From contig NZ_SWKR01000002.1 in the NCBI RefSeq assembly GCF_005144715.1, forward strand, positions 434,001 through 498,000: 64,000 bases of DNA, read 5' to 3'. The notes beneath the pieces are model-generated. The model was given only the letters and a program-made list of their open reading frames with translations, did no database searches and had not been told where the DNA came from. The stretch comes from Sphingomonas baiyangensis. Lineage in GTDB: Bacteria > Pseudomonadota > Alphaproteobacteria > Sphingomonadales > Sphingomonadaceae. Each line of letters begins with the position of its first letter. Within the stretch, counting starts at the first letter, position 1. A program made the position numbers and the translations under genes. Below are positions 53,045 to 62,931 of the stretch, one piece after another.

Positions 53045-53257
53045 ATGATCGCCCGCTTGCTTATCCTTATCGCGCGTGGGTGGCAGATCGGCCCCTCGCG
53101 CATCCTGCCGCCGACCTGTCGCTACTCGCCTTCGTGTTCGGCCTATGCAATCGAGGCGCTCAACCGCTATGGCGCGCTCAAGGGCGGGTGGCTGGCGCTC
53201 CGGCGCATTGGCCGCTGCCATCCGTTCGGCGGGCACGGTTACGACCCGGTGCCCTAG
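53045..53257 (+). CDS. yidD: Membrane protein insertion efficiency factor YidD
   Basis: The 70-residue protein has the YidD core [20 protein letters not shown] and [12 protein letters not shown] with conserved cysteines. It lies between rnpA and yidC. It assists YidC-dependent membrane insertion. Confidence 0.94.
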   Translation: MIARLLILIARGWQIGPSRILPPTCRYSPSCSAYAIEALNRYGALKGGWLALRRIGRCHPFGGHGYDPVP

Positions 53258-53297
53258 ACCTGCCGGTTGATCGCTGGCGCTTTGGAGACGTTCCCCG

Positions 53298-55001
53298 GTG
53301 AAGGACGAACAGAAGAACTTCATCACCTTCGCGGTGCTGGCTGCATTCATCCTGTTCGGATGGCCAATCATCGCGGGCTGGGTATTTCCGACCGCGAATC
53401 CGCCGGTGACGCGCATCGAGGCGGGCGAGACGAAGGTGCTGCCCAATCCGGCCGCCGACCCCGCCGCCGATGCGCCGCAGGCGATCCGTGATCGCAACGT
53501 TGTGCTGGCCGAGACGCCGCGCGTGCGCATCGATACGCCGACGCTCTCGGGTTCGATCAACCTCAAGGGCGCGCGGATCGACGATCTGGTGCTCAAGAAC
53601 TACGACCAGACGATCGCCGAGAATTCGCCGCCGATCCGGCTGCTCTCACCCGCAGGCGCGGCGCAGGCCTATTTTGCGGGCTTCGGCTGGCGCGCGAGTG
53701 GCTTCACTGCTCCGGACGCGGATACGATCTGGCGCGCGACGGGTGACGTGCTGGCGCCTGGCCGCCCCGTCACGCTCGACGCCGACAACGGGCAGGGCCA
53801 GCGCTTCCGCATCGAGCTGTCGATCGACGAGAACTACATGTTCACCGCGCGGCAGACGGTGGCGAATGGCGGCGGGGCGCCGGTTTCGGTGCAGCCCTAT
53901 GGCTATCTCAGCCGCCGCGGCGCCTCGACCGATGTCGACCAGTGGGTCGCGCATGTCGGACCGATGGCGGTGCGCGACGGATCGGCGGTCTATGTCGATT
54001 ATGACGAGGCGAACGAGGAGCAGCGCCGCTATCCCACCACCGGCGGCTGGGCGGGTTTCACCGACAGCTACTGGCTAACCGCCATGATCCCCGATCAGGC
54101 CGCACCTGTCGAATTGCAGCTGCGCACCGGTGCGGGCGATCTGTTCCAGGCCGATTACGTCGTGCGCGATGCGCGGCCCGTGGCCCCCGGCCGGAGCGTG
54201 ACGCAGACCGCGCGCTTCTTCGCTGGCGCCAAGGAAGTGAAGCTGATCGACGCCTATGAAGGCGATCTGGGCATCGTCCAGTTCGACAAGGCGATTGACT
54301 GGGGCTGGTTCCGCATCATCGAGAAGCCGATCTTCTACTATCTCGAATGGCTGTTCCGGCTGGTCGGCAATTTTGGCGTGGCGATCATCCTGCTGACGGT
54401 GACGATCCGGCTGCTGCTGTTCCCGATCGCGCAGCGCCAGTTCGCGTCGATGGCGCAGATGCGCGCGGTGCAGCCCAAGCTGAAGGCGTTGCAGGAGCGC
54501 TTCAAGGAGGACAAGCCGCGCCTCCAGCAGGAGATGATGGCGCTCTACAAGGCCGAGAAGGTCAACCCGCTGGCGGGCTGCCTGCCGATGCTGTTGCAGA
54601 TCCCGATCATGTTCGCGCTGTACAAGGTACTGATCCTGACGATCGAGATGCGGCACCAGCCCTTCGCGCTGTGGATTCGCGACCTCTCGGCACCCGATCC
54701 GCTGACGCCGCTCAACCTGTTCGGGCTGCTGCCCTTCACGCCGCCCGGCTTCATCGCGATCGGCGTGTTCCCGATCCTGCTCGGCATTTCGATGTGGGCG
54801 CAGTTCAAGCTCAATCCGGCACCGATGGACGAGGTGCAGAAGCAGGTGTTCGCGATCATGCCGTGGATGCTGATGTTCATCATGGCGCCGTTCGCAGTAG
54901 GCTTGCAGCTCTACTGGATCACCTCGAACGTGCTGACGATGGCGCAACAATGGTGGCTGTATCGCCAGCATCCGGCGCTCAAGACGGCACCGGCGAAGTG
55001 A
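53298..55001 (+). CDS. yidC: Membrane protein insertase YidC
   Basis: GTG 53298 starts a 567-residue protein with an N-terminal helix (about 7-27), a large periplasmic P1 domain and the C-terminal insertase helices from about residue 350 ([39 protein letters not shown]). The substrate-groove Arg lies in the [11 protein letters not shown] helix. It is typical gram-negative YidC. Its stop overlaps the engB GTG start. Confidence 0.95.
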   Translation: MKDEQKNFITFAVLAAFILFGWPIIAGWVFPTANPPVTRIEAGETKVLPNPAADPAADAPQAIRDRNVVLAETPRVRIDTPTLSGSINLKGARIDDLVLKNYDQTIAENSPPIRLLSPAGAAQAYFAGFGWRASGFTAPDADTIWRATGDVLAPGRPVTLDADNGQGQRFRIELSIDENYMFTARQTVANGGGAPVSVQPYGYLSRRGASTDVDQWVAHVGPMAVRDGSAVYVDYDEANEEQRRYPTTGGWAGFTDSYWLTAMIPDQAAPVELQLRTGAGDLFQADYVVRDARPVAPGRSVTQTARFFAGAKEVKLIDAYEGDLGIVQFDKAIDWGWFRIIEKPIFYYLEWLFRLVGNFGVAIILLTVTIRLLLFPIAQRQFASMAQMRAVQPKLKALQERFKEDKPRLQQEMMALYKAEKVNPLAGCLPMLLQIPIMFALYKVLILTIEMRHQPFALWIRDLSAPDPLTPLNLFGLLPFTPPGFIAIGVFPILLGISMWAQFKLNPAPMDEVQKQVFAIMPWMLMFIMAPFAVGLQLYWITSNVLTMAQQWWLYRQHPALKTAPAK

Positions 55002-55648
55002 GCGACGCGGCCGACGACGCAAACGACGACGCGATCGAGGACGCGCGGCGGCTGTTCGCGGGGCCGGTCGCGTTCCTCAAATCGGCTCCCGAGCTTCGCT
55101 TCCTGCCCGATGCCGACGTGCCCGAGGTTGCGTTTGCCGGCCGCTCGAATGTCGGCAAGTCGTCGCTGCTTAACGCGCTGACCAACCGCAACGCGCTGGC
55201 GCGCACGTCGAACACGCCGGGGCGTACGCAGGAACTCAACTTCTTCGATGTGGGCGAGCCGCTGCGCATGCGGCTGGTCGACATGCCGGGCTATGGTTTC
55301 GCCAAGGCGCCAAAGGACATGGTGCGCAAGTGGCGCTACCTGGTGAACGACTATCTGCGCGGTCGGCAGGTGCTCAAGCGCACGCTGGTGCTGATCGACG
55401 CGCGCCACGGCATCAAGGATGTCGATCGCGAGATCCTGAAGATGCTCGACGACGCGGCCGTCAGCTACCGCGTGGTGCTGACCAAGGCCGACAAGATCAA
55501 GGCGAGCGAGCTTGCCGAGGTGACCGCGCGCACGATCGAGGAAGCGCGCACGCGCCCGGCCGCGCATCCCGATCTGCTGGTCACGTCGAGCGAGAAGGGC
55601 ATGGGCATGGCCGAGCTGCGTGCCGCCGTGATCGAGAATATCGGCTGA
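54998..55648 (+). CDS. engB: Ribosome biogenesis GTPase EngB/YsxC (YihA)
   Basis: GTG 54998 overlaps the yidC stop and gives 216 residues. G1 [17 protein letters not shown]2 [15 protein letters not shown]3 DMPGYG and G4 LTKADK are intact. EngB acts in late 50S assembly. The long upstream frame inside yidC is a shadow. Confidence 0.94.
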   Translation: MSDAADDANDDAIEDARRLFAGPVAFLKSAPELRFLPDADVPEVAFAGRSNVGKSSLLNALTNRNALARTSNTPGRTQELNFFDVGEPLRMRLVDMPGYGFAKAPKDMVRKWRYLVNDYLRGRQVLKRTLVLIDARHGIKDVDREILKMLDDAAVSYRVVLTKADKIKASELAEVTARTIEEARTRPAAHPDLLVTSSEKGMGMAELRAAVIENIG

Positions 55649-55724
55649 AGTTGAATGGTGGTTCAACTTGGCTTGACCGGTCCGCCCGCCGCTCGCTAGG
55701 CGGAACGCGAGAGGAGATACCGCA

Positions 55725-56432
55725 ATGCAGAAGCTCTATCCCGATGCGGCCGCCGCGCTGGAGGGGTTGCTCCATGACGGGATGACGATCTGCGCCGGCG
55801 GCTTCGGCCTGTGCGGCATTCCCGAACGGCTGATCGACGCGATCCGCGATGCGGGCGTCACCGGCCTCACCATCGCCAGCAACAATGCCGGCATCGATGG
55901 CGAGGGGCTGGGCAAGCTGCTGCGCACGCGCCAGGTGAAGAAGATGATCTCGTCCTATGTCGGCGAGAACAAGGAGTTCGAGCGGCAGTTCCTGGCCGGC
56001 GAGCTCGAGGTCGAGTTCTGTCCGCAGGGGACGCTTGCCGAACGCTGCCGGGCGGGCGGGGCGGGGATACCCGGCTTCTACACCAAGACGGGCGTCGGCA
56101 CGCAGGTGGCCGGGGGCAAGGAAGTGAAGTCCTTCGACGGCGAGGATTACATTCTCGAACGCGGCATCCGCGCCGATCTCGCGATCATCAAGGGCTGGAA
56201 GGCCGACGAGATGGGCAACCTCATCTTCCGCAAGACAGCGAGGAATTTCAATCAACCGATGGCGACGGCAGGAAAGATCTGCGTCGCTGAGGTAGAGGAA
56301 GTGGTGCCGGTCGGCAGCCTCGATCCCGATGCGATCCATCTGCCCGGCATCTATGTGAAGCGCATGATCGTCGGCGCGCCCTACGACAAGAAGATCGAGT
56401 TCCGTACCGTACGCGAGCGGGAAGCCGCGTGA
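55725..56432 (+). CDS. scoA: 3-oxoacid CoA-transferase subunit A
   Basis: The 235-residue alpha subunit has GMTICAGGFGLCGIPERLID, the oxyanion loop region NAGIDGEGLGKLLRTRQVKK and CPQGTLAERCRAGGAGIPGF. It is of the succinyl-CoA:3-ketoacid type, passing CoA to acetoacetate. The B subunit follows after an inserted phosphatase gene. Confidence 0.92.
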   Translation: MQKLYPDAAAALEGLLHDGMTICAGGFGLCGIPERLIDAIRDAGVTGLTIASNNAGIDGEGLGKLLRTRQVKKMISSYVGENKEFERQFLAGELEVEFCPQGTLAERCRAGGAGIPGFYTKTGVGTQVAGGKEVKSFDGEDYILERGIRADLAIIKGWKADEMGNLIFRKTARNFNQPMATAGKICVAEVEEVVPVGSLDPDAIHLPGIYVKRMIVGAPYDKKIEFRTVREREAA

Positions 56433-57289
56433 GAACGGCAATGCTGCTGACCGCGGCGCTGCTCGGCGGCTGCGCCACCACCGCGCCGCCTGCCGCCTAT
56501 ACCGCTGCGCCCGAACAGCCCGGACGGCAATATCGCTGGCTGCTGGGTTCGGGAGAAGCGGCAGCGATGTCGCGCCAGACACATGCGGCCATGGCGGCCT
56601 ATGCGGTCGCCCGTGCGCGCGGGCCTGCCGACAGCGCAGTGCTCGCAGCGGGCGCTTCTCCCGACGCGCCGCGCTGGGGAGCGTGCGACAGCAAGCCGCG
56701 CGCGGTAGTGTACGACATCGACGAAACCGTGCTGTTCAACACCGGTGCAAACTACGACAGCGCCAGCCGTGACGATCCGCCCTTCGATCCCGCGCGCTGG
56801 GCGCGCTGGGAGCAGGGCGGCGCGAAGCTGGTCGAGCCCGTGCCCGGCGTGGTCGAGGCCATCGCGGCGATCCGCGCCGCGGGCGTCACCGTGATCTTCA
56901 ATTCGAACCGCGACAATGTCTATGCCGCGCAGACCGCCGACGCGCTGGCATCGGTCGGCATAACCGGGGCGGTGGCGGGCGAGACGCTGTTCCTCAAGGG
57001 CGATGTGGCGCCGGGATCGGCGAAGGACCCGCGCCGTGCGGCGATCGCCGCGCGGTATTGCGTGGTGGCGATGGCGGGCGACAATCTCGGCGACTTTGCC
57101 GATGCCTTCAACGACAAGGCGCTGACGGTGCAGCAACGCCGTGCGCTCGCGCAGGCGCCGGCGCTGCGGGCGAAATGGGGTGCGGGCTGGTTCCTGCTGC
57201 CCAACTCGCTCTACGGCGCGTGGGAAGGCGCGGGTTTCGACGACCTGTTCCCCGCCGACAAGCGCTGGACGCTCGAGGAGAATGATTGA
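56429..57289 (+). CDS. HAD-family acid phosphatase lipoprotein (class C, e(P4)-like)
   Basis: GTG 56429 overlaps the scoA stop. The 286-residue protein starts with a lipoprotein signal ([17 protein letters not shown], Cys15) and has the DDDD-type motif [13 protein letters not shown], then FNSNRD and a later GDNLGDF. It matches class C acid phosphatases of the outer membrane. It sits between scoA and scoB in one coupled operon, which is unusual for a CoA-transferase. Confidence 0.85.
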   Translation: MRTAMLLTAALLGGCATTAPPAAYTAAPEQPGRQYRWLLGSGEAAAMSRQTHAAMAAYAVARARGPADSAVLAAGASPDAPRWGACDSKPRAVVYDIDETVLFNTGANYDSASRDDPPFDPARWARWEQGGAKLVEPVPGVVEAIAAIRAAGVTVIFNSNRDNVYAAQTADALASVGITGAVAGETLFLKGDVAPGSAKDPRRAAIAARYCVVAMAGDNLGDFADAFNDKALTVQQRRALAQAPALRAKWGAGWFLLPNSLYGAWEGAGFDDLFPADKRWTLEEND

Positions 57290-57951
57290 TGCCTGACCAA
57301 TCCAGGGGCTGGACCCGCGACCAGATGGCGGCGCGTGCCGCGCGCGAACTGCGTGACGGCTTCTACGTCAATCTCGGCATCGGCATCCCGACGCTCGTCG
57401 CCAACCATATCCCCGAAGGGCTGACGGTCACGCTCCAGTCGGAGAACGGGATGCTCGGCATCGGGCCGTTTCCCTATGCGGGCGAGGAGGATGCCGATCT
57501 CATCAATGCCGGCAAGCAGACGATCAGCGAACTGCCGCATTCGGTCTATTTCAGCAGCGCCGACAGCTTCGCGATGATCCGCGGCGGGCATATCGATCTC
57601 ACCGTGCTGGGTGCCATGGAAGTCGCCGAGAATGGCGACATCGCCAACTGGATGATCCCCGGCAAGATGATCAAGGGCATGGGCGGCGCGATGGACCTGG
57701 TCGCCGGCGTCAAGAAGATCATCGTGGTGATGGAGCATACCGCCAAGGACGGCAGCCCCAAATTCATTCCCGCCTGCACGCTGCCGCTGACCGGAACGAA
57801 CGTGGTCGACATGATCGTCACCGATCTGGCGGTGTTCCAGCGCCCCGATCACGACAGCGCGTTCCGCCTGATCGAACTGGCGCCGGGCGTCACTGCCGAT
57901 GAAGTCGCGGCGAAGACGACGGCGCGCTACGACGTGGCCGTGCCGGCGTGA
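57289..57951 (+). CDS. scoB: 3-oxoacid CoA-transferase subunit B
   Basis: ATG 57289 shares a base with the phosphatase stop and gives 220 residues. The catalytic glutamate lies in [14 protein letters not shown], preceded by [20 protein letters not shown]. It forms the CoA-transferase with ScoA. Its stop overlaps the HEPN gene. Confidence 0.92.
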   Translation: MPDQSRGWTRDQMAARAARELRDGFYVNLGIGIPTLVANHIPEGLTVTLQSENGMLGIGPFPYAGEEDADLINAGKQTISELPHSVYFSSADSFAMIRGGHIDLTVLGAMEVAENGDIANWMIPGKMIKGMGGAMDLVAGVKKIIVVMEHTAKDGSPKFIPACTLPLTGTNVVDMIVTDLAVFQRPDHDSAFRLIELAPGVTADEVAAKTTARYDVAVPA

Positions 57952-58367
57952 CGCAAGCGGCGCCCGCGCGCTGGCGGCAGCGGCTGGCGCATTACGACAA
58001 GGCTGTCGCCCTGCTCGAAGAAGCGTTTGCGCTGGGTGGCACACGCCCGCTTTCGGAACTGGAAAAGGCGGGACTGGTCCAGCGGTTCGAGATCGCGTGG
58101 GAACTCGGCTGGAAGCTGATGGCCGATTATCTTCTGGCCGAAGGTTCGCCGCCGGAGACGGTAACTTCGGCCAGCGTCATCCGCAGCGCATTCGCTGCCG
58201 GGATAATCGCCGATGGCGACGCGTGGATGGCGGCGAGCAAGCTGCGGCATCAATTGTCGCATACCCACGACGTCACGGTGCGCGACGCGGAATTGGCGGC
58301 GATTGAGGCGACGCATCTTAGAACGCTGGAGGCGTTTCGCGATGCGATGATCGAGCGTGGCGGCTGA
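57948..58367 (+). CDS. HEPN-like protein (HI0074/HepT-type partner)
   Basis: The start is GTG 57948, overlapping the scoB stop. The 139-residue helical protein resembles nucleotidyltransferase substrate-binding (HI0074) proteins: [20 protein letters not shown] and [12 protein letters not shown], the latter an Rx4H motif of HEPN RNases. It overlaps the MNT gene. Such pairs act as toxin-antitoxin modules, the MNT AMPylating the HEPN toxin. Confidence 0.8.
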   Translation: MTQAAPARWRQRLAHYDKAVALLEEAFALGGTRPLSELEKAGLVQRFEIAWELGWKLMADYLLAEGSPPETVTSASVIRSAFAAGIIADGDAWMAASKLRHQLSHTHDVTVRDAELAAIEATHLRTLEAFRDAMIERGG

Positions 58368-58674
58368 AACGCTCACGGCCGCGCAACGTGCAGCGCTGCT
58401 GGCGGCGCTTGCGCCCTTCGCGACGGTCATCGAGCGGGTCGAACTCTTCGGTTCGCGGGCGCGTGGCGATCATCGGCCGGGGTCGGACGTCGATCTGCTG
58501 CTGACGGGAGCGATCGACCTGCCGATGCTGATGCGCATCGCCGCCGCGATCGACGACAGCGATCTGTCGATCCACGCCGATGTGACACGCGCGGAGGATG
58601 CCGGACCCGAACTGGCAGCGGTGCTCGCGCGCGAGGCGCGGCCGTTGTTCAGCCGCGCCGACCTGCTCGGATAG
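58357..58674 (+). CDS. MNT-type minimal nucleotidyltransferase
   Basis: GTG 58357 overlaps the HEPN gene by 11 bases. The 105-residue protein has the NTase signature LFGSRARGDHRPGSDVDLLL (GS-x10-DxD) and a later IHADVTRAEDAG with a possible third Asp. It is the likely antitoxin partner of the HEPN protein. Confidence 0.83.
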   Translation: MAAETLTAAQRAALLAALAPFATVIERVELFGSRARGDHRPGSDVDLLLTGAIDLPMLMRIAAAIDDSDLSIHADVTRAEDAGPELAAVLAREARPLFSRADLLG

Positions 58675-58690
58675 CGCGCCCAGCCTCCGA

Positions 58691-60205
58691 TCAACGCGCG
58701 CGAATGAACGCCCTGATATCGCTCGAAAGCTTGCGAAGATCGTCCTCGCGCACATACATCATGTGGCCGGCGTGATAATATTGCCAGACAATGCGGCCGT
58801 CATTGGGAATGCCCGTGCGGTTGAGCGAATATTCGGCGCCGAAGAAGGGCGTGGCGAAATCATAATAGCCCTGGCCGACGAACACGCGCAGGTCGCTGTT
58901 CTCGCGCATTGCCTTGCCGATCCAGGGGGCCACGTTCAGGTAGCCCGATCCGCCGCGCGGGCCGCCGGCGATGTTCCAGTCCCAGTCGCGCGTGCCGCCG
59001 ATCGCCGAATAGGTAAGGTCGGGCGAATAGCCGAGGCCCACGCGCGACCACTGGTTCATCGCCGCGGTATAGGCGCCGTCGATCGCGTAGAAGCTCGGGT
59101 CGTTGTCGGGCGTCTCGCCGGCATTGTCGTAATCGACGCCGGTGTAGCGCGTGTCGAGCCGGCCGATGGTGAGGCCACGGTCGCGCAGCAGCTCCTTGTA
59201 GAAGCGCCCCGGCGACAGGCGCAGATCGGCTTGCGCCAGATAGGTCTGCGACACGCCGGTGAAGCGCGACAGCTGCGGCAAGATCTGCGCGCGCTCCGCG
59301 GGGGTCAGCGCGTTGCCCTTGAGCAGCGCGGCGGCATAGGGGCCGATCGCAAAGGCGCGTGCTTCCTCGACAAAGGCTTCGAGGCTCGCGGGTCGGTCGG
59401 CTACCTTGTTGTGATACCAGGCGGTCGCGGCCATCGACGGCAGGTTGGTAACATAGCCGAGCTCGTTTCCGGGCGCGTCGGCAGCCTGGCTGAAATCGAG
59501 AATCGACGAGATGAGGATGATGCCGTTGATAGCTACATCGGTATAGCTGCCCTCGAGTTCCTTGATGACCGCCGCCGATCGCGTGGTACCGTAGCTCTCG
59601 CCACCGATGAACTTGGGCGCGTTCCAGCGGCCATGCTCGTTGAGCCATAGGCGGATGAACGCCGCCATCGACTTCGCGTCCTTGGTCACGCCCCAATAGT
59701 CCTTGGGGTCGGTATCGCCGAGCGCGCGGCTGAACCCGGTGCCGACGGGATCGATGAACACGATGTCGGTGACGTCGAGCAGCGATTCGGCATTGTCGAC
59801 AATGGGATAGGGCGGGGCGCCATCGTCTCGCGCGTCCGACGGGATGACCACGCGTTTGGGGCCGAACGCGCCCATGTGCAACCAGAGCGATCCCGAGCCG
59901 GGGCCGCCGTTCCACAGGAAGGTGACGGGCCGGTTGGGATCGACCGGGCCTTCCTTGATGTAGCTGTACGAGGTGATCGAGGCGAGCGGCTTGCCGTCCT
60001 TGTCCTTCAGATAGGTGTCGCCCGCAATCGCGCGATAGGCGATGCGCGTACCGCCAAAATTGCCCGAATGACGCGTCACCGAGCGTATCGGCGCTTCGAT
60101 ATCGGCCGGGCTTTTGGCTGCTGCCTTGGGTTCGGGGCCGCGCTCCTGCGCGGCGAGGCTGAGCGGCAGGACGAGTGCGGCGGCGGCGAGCAGGCGAGAT
60201 ATCAT
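58691..60205 (-). CDS. Secreted S10 serine carboxypeptidase
   Basis: The 504-residue protein has a signal peptide (MISRLLAAAALVLPLSLAAQ). Catalytic elements are intact: FLWNGGPGSGSLWLHMG (oxyanion), FIGGESYGT (Ser), GYYDFATP (Asp) and YHAGHMMY (His). It removes C-terminal residues from peptides, probably in the periplasm. It converges on the MNT gene. Confidence 0.9.
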   Translation of the reverse strand: MISRLLAAAALVLPLSLAAQERGPEPKAAAKSPADIEAPIRSVTRHSGNFGGTRIAYRAIAGDTYLKDKDGKPLASITSYSYIKEGPVDPNRPVTFLWNGGPGSGSLWLHMGAFGPKRVVIPSDARDDGAPPYPIVDNAESLLDVTDIVFIDPVGTGFSRALGDTDPKDYWGVTKDAKSMAAFIRLWLNEHGRWNAPKFIGGESYGTTRSAAVIKELEGSYTDVAINGIILISSILDFSQAADAPGNELGYVTNLPSMAATAWYHNKVADRPASLEAFVEEARAFAIGPYAAALLKGNALTPAERAQILPQLSRFTGVSQTYLAQADLRLSPGRFYKELLRDRGLTIGRLDTRYTGVDYDNAGETPDNDPSFYAIDGAYTAAMNQWSRVGLGYSPDLTYSAIGGTRDWDWNIAGGPRGGSGYLNVAPWIGKAMRENSDLRVFVGQGYYDFATPFFGAEYSLNRTGIPNDGRIVWQYYHAGHMMYVREDDLRKLSSDIRAFIRAR

Positions 60206-60266
60206 GTTGGCGGCATTCCCCTTTTTCGTAGCGTCCCTATCGCGCCGCGGCGGAATGCGGAAGCCG

Positions 60267-60782
60267 TCAATCGACGGCGGCGGGGCGTACCGTGGCGATG
60301 CCGGCGGCTTTCTGGCGCTTGAGCTCGGCCTTCAGGCGCTGGGGGTCGGGCGCGAGGATGAAGCCGAAGCTTACCCCGCCTTCCTTGCCGATGGTGGCGT
60401 GGTGCAGCTTGTGCGCCTGCACGAGCCGCTTGGCATAGCCGCGCTTAGGCACCCAGCGGAAGAAACGCTGGTGCACGAGCCCATCATGGATGAAGGCGTA
60501 GATCAGGCCGTAACAGGTGATTCCGAGCGCGGTCCACCAGAGCGGCTCGGACCATGCGGCCTGAGGATTGAGCCATGCGGTGACGAACATCGCGCTGACG
60601 AAGCTGCCGAACACGACGGCATAGAGGTCGTTGCGCTCGAGCGCATGGTCGTGCGGCTCGTGATGATCGCGATGCCAGCCCCAGCCCCAGCCGTGCATCA
60701 CATATTTGTGCACCGTCCAGGCGAAGACCTCCATGAAGGCGATGGCGCCGACGACGATGGCCAGCTTCTCGAACGCGGTCAT
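60267..60782 (-). CDS. crtZ: Beta-carotene 3-hydroxylase
   Basis: ATG 60782 overlaps the crtW stop and gives 171 residues with four helices. The di-iron His clusters HKYVMHG and HRDHHEPHDH, HDGLVHQRF and HKLHHA are present. It hydroxylates beta-ionone rings to give zeaxanthin-type carotenoids. With crtW it would allow astaxanthin-like products. Confidence 0.92.
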   Translation of the reverse strand: MTAFEKLAIVVGAIAFMEVFAWTVHKYVMHGWGWGWHRDHHEPHDHALERNDLYAVVFGSFVSAMFVTAWLNPQAAWSEPLWWTALGITCYGLIYAFIHDGLVHQRFFRWVPKRGYAKRLVQAHKLHHATIGKEGGVSFGFILAPDPQRLKAELKRQKAAGIATVRPAAVD

Positions 60783-61576
60783 GCGGCGACTCCGTGGCCC
60801 GTCCCCCGGTCGCGTGCCGCGCGGCGGCGCGGCAGCGCCCACCAGGGAGTATCGGGGCTTAGATGATGTTCGTGATGATAGCCGAAATGGAAGCAGGTGG
60901 CGAGGCTGAGCAGCGGACCGAAGCTTTCGCTGCGCGCATTGTGGCGATCGGCGAACGCATCGCTGGCTGCGTTATGGCGGTGCGGGCGGAAGGTGCCGAA
61001 ATAGAAGAGCTGCACCGACGAGAGGATCGCGGGCAGGCCGTATAGCAGCACGATATTGGCGACCGGTACGCCGAAGGCGAGCCAGTAGAGCGTCACGACG
61101 GTGGCGACATAGGCGCCCGAGCGCCAGCCGAAATAGCGGCGCAGGAAGGTGCCGTACCAGCGGCCGAAATGCGCCGGATTGTGATGATCGAAATCGGGAT
61201 CGCTCGCGCTGCCAGGACTGCGGTGGTGGGCGAAATGCGCATCACGCATCCGCCGCCAGCCGAAGCCCGCATACACCATCAGCAGCGCGCCGCCGATCGC
61301 GGCGTTGAGGCGCTGGCGTCCCGGCGCGAGCGAGCCGTGCATCGCATCATGCGCGACGATGAACATGCCGACCGACAGCCAGCACTGGACCGCGGCGATG
61401 ACCGGCACGAGCGGCCAGCTGCGCGCATCGATCGTGAAGCCGAACATCGCGTAAAGATGCAGCGCGAGCCAGCTTCCCGCGATCGCCACCGCGAGGCTCA
61501 GGCCGATCAGCGCCTGCCGGTCGCGGTGCCGTCCGCGTGCGGGTACGCCGGCAGGAGGGGAGGCGGGCGATGTCAT
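60779..61576 (-). CDS. crtW: Beta-carotene ketolase CrtW
   Basis: ATG 61576 gives 265 residues. Fatty-acid-desaturase-type His motifs HDAMHG, HFAHHRSPGSASDPDFDHH and FHFGYHHEHHLSP are intact and match CrtW. It introduces the 4-keto group on carotenoids. The first gene of the crtW-crtZ pair. Confidence 0.92.
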   Translation of the reverse strand: MTSPASPPAGVPARGRHRDRQALIGLSLAVAIAGSWLALHLYAMFGFTIDARSWPLVPVIAAVQCWLSVGMFIVAHDAMHGSLAPGRQRLNAAIGGALLMVYAGFGWRRMRDAHFAHHRSPGSASDPDFDHHNPAHFGRWYGTFLRRYFGWRSGAYVATVVTLYWLAFGVPVANIVLLYGLPAILSSVQLFYFGTFRPHRHNAASDAFADRHNARSESFGPLLSLATCFHFGYHHEHHLSPDTPWWALPRRRAARDRGTGHGVAA

Positions 61577-61665
61577 CGGTCCCGCACATAGGAGCAGCGG
61601 GCTTCTTGCGAAACCCGCTGCCTGATCTTCGTGATGCTGCGGCGACGTGCCGCGGCGATTTTGGC

Positions 61666-62532
61666 TCAGTCCTGCTTGCGGCGCTTGCCGAAGCGGGCGC
61701 GGGCGACCAGCGCCGCCGCGGCGCCGCCGAACAGCAGCAGCATCGGCGGAGCGGGCACCGGCGTCGGATTGCCCGGCGTCTCGCCGCCCGGACCATCGGG
61801 CTGGTCGGGCTTGCCGGGATGATCGGGCTTGCCGGGCCACGGCTTGTCCTTGCCGCCCGAGCTGGTCGATGTCGAGGACGAGGACGAGGTCGACGAGCTG
61901 GTGGACGACGAGGTCGAGGACGACGAGCTCGTCGAAGACGACACGTCACCCGAGCTCGAGCTGGTCGAAGACACGTTGCCCGACGAGGTCGAGGTCGACG
62001 AGCCACCGGTCGACGACGAGGTCGAGGAGCCACCGGTCGAGGTCGAGGAACCGCCCGAGCTGGTCGAGGTCGAGCCGCCGGTCGACGACGAGGTCGACGA
62101 GATGACGATGCCGCTGCTGCCGCCACCGCCGCCGAAGAAGCCGCCGGCAAAGAAGCCGCCGCCGCCGAAACCGCCGCCGCCGCCGAGAATCACGGGGGCG
62201 ACGCTACCGCCGCCGGCGAGCACCGGCATCTCGCCGCTCGAGCCGACATAGGGAGGCGGCAGCGGGATCGGCGCGCCCTGGTTGGTGACCGTCACCGTCG
62301 CGGGCGGGCAGGCCGCCGTCTTGGTGATCGTCCGCCGCACGAGCTTCTTGCCCGGCGCGGCGGCGCTTGCGTATTTCGTGACGTCGCGCGGGGCGGCGAC
62401 GCGCTTGGGCACGGTCTTCACGATCGTGCGCTCGGCCTTTGCCTGCTCGGTCATATGGACCGCGCCGCCGCCGACGATCGCGCCGCCAACGGTGCATGCG
62501 CAAAGTTTCGCCAATGCCATCTTCACCGACAT
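61666..62532 (-). CDS. Ser/Thr-rich secreted protein with PEP-CTERM-like tail
   Basis: ATG 62532 gives 288 residues. A hydrophobic N-terminal segment (about 8-22) is followed by a Gly-rich block and about 85 residues of Ser/Thr/Gly repeats, then a charged Pro/Asp/Gly linker. The C-terminus PVPAPPMLLLFGGAAAALVA followed by RARFGKRRKQD is a sorting-signal-like helix plus basic tail, as in PEP-CTERM proteins. It may be a heavily glycosylated surface protein. The DNA repeat also produces an artefact ORF on the plus strand. Confidence 0.7.
   Translation of the reverse strand: MSVKMALAKLCACTVGGAIVGGGAVHMTEQAKAERTIVKTVPKRVAAPRDVTKYASAAAPGKKLVRRTITKTAACPPATVTVTNQGAPIPLPPPYVGSSGEMPVLAGGGSVAPVILGGGGGFGGGGFFAGGFFGGGGGSSGIVISSTSSSTGGSTSTSSGGSSTSTGGSSTSSSTGGSSTSTSSGNVSSTSSSSGDVSSSTSSSSSTSSSTSSSTSSSSSTSTSSGGKDKPWPGKPDHPGKPDQPDGPGGETPGNPTPVPAPPMLLLFGGAAAALVARARFGKRRKQD
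61862..62105. repeat. Low-complexity GTCGA/GACGA repeat tract inside the Ser/Thr-rich gene
   Basis: Short GTCGAC, GACGAG and GTCGAG units repeat irregularly, encoding the Ser/Thr stretch. Such tracts are prone to length change by slippage. Confidence 0.65.
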
Positions 62533-62931
62533 ACGCTTGTCTTTCCCTGTCTGGCAGATCGTTCTGCGATCCGCCAAATGAAGCAGTCGCTCGCCGCCAA
62601 TGACCCTAAAGTGCAGAACAAAATATTAAGTGCAATCGCGTTAACCAACAACTTGCGTTCCGAAATGGAAAAACTGGCGGTTGCGCCGAGCACTCTTTGG
62701 TTAACGCCCCGAAACGGGACGACTCCGCAGCTTGTGAAGTGGCGACCAAGCAGCGAAGCGGCGCATCGTTCAGTTAACGGCAAGCACCGATCGTCAATAG
62801 ACTGATTCGCGAACGAAAAGACCCGGAAAACCCGGCTTGTGGCAATCACGCTGCGTCCCTATAGGCCGCAAGGGCAAAAGGTGGCGCGCCACGGGCATTG
62901 GGGGCTTACGGCGCCGGGTGTGGAGAGTGGG
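62533..62931. other. Intergenic region between surface protein gene and dksA
   Basis: AT-richer than its flanks, with several GTTAAC-like sites and no supported gene. It should hold the divergent promoters of the Ser/Thr-rich gene and dksA; frames beginning at 62839 run into dksA but the family start is at 62932. Confidence 0.45.

Noticed and set aside
61862-62105. Possible CRISPR array
   Set aside because: Repeats are short, irregular and in-frame coding units, with no spacers of constant length. No CRISPR array or cas gene is seen anywhere in the window.
61829-62251. Plus-strand Glu/Asp/Val-rich ORF
   Set aside because: Produced by the GTCGA/GACGA repeat tract of the Ser/Thr-rich gene; no start signal.
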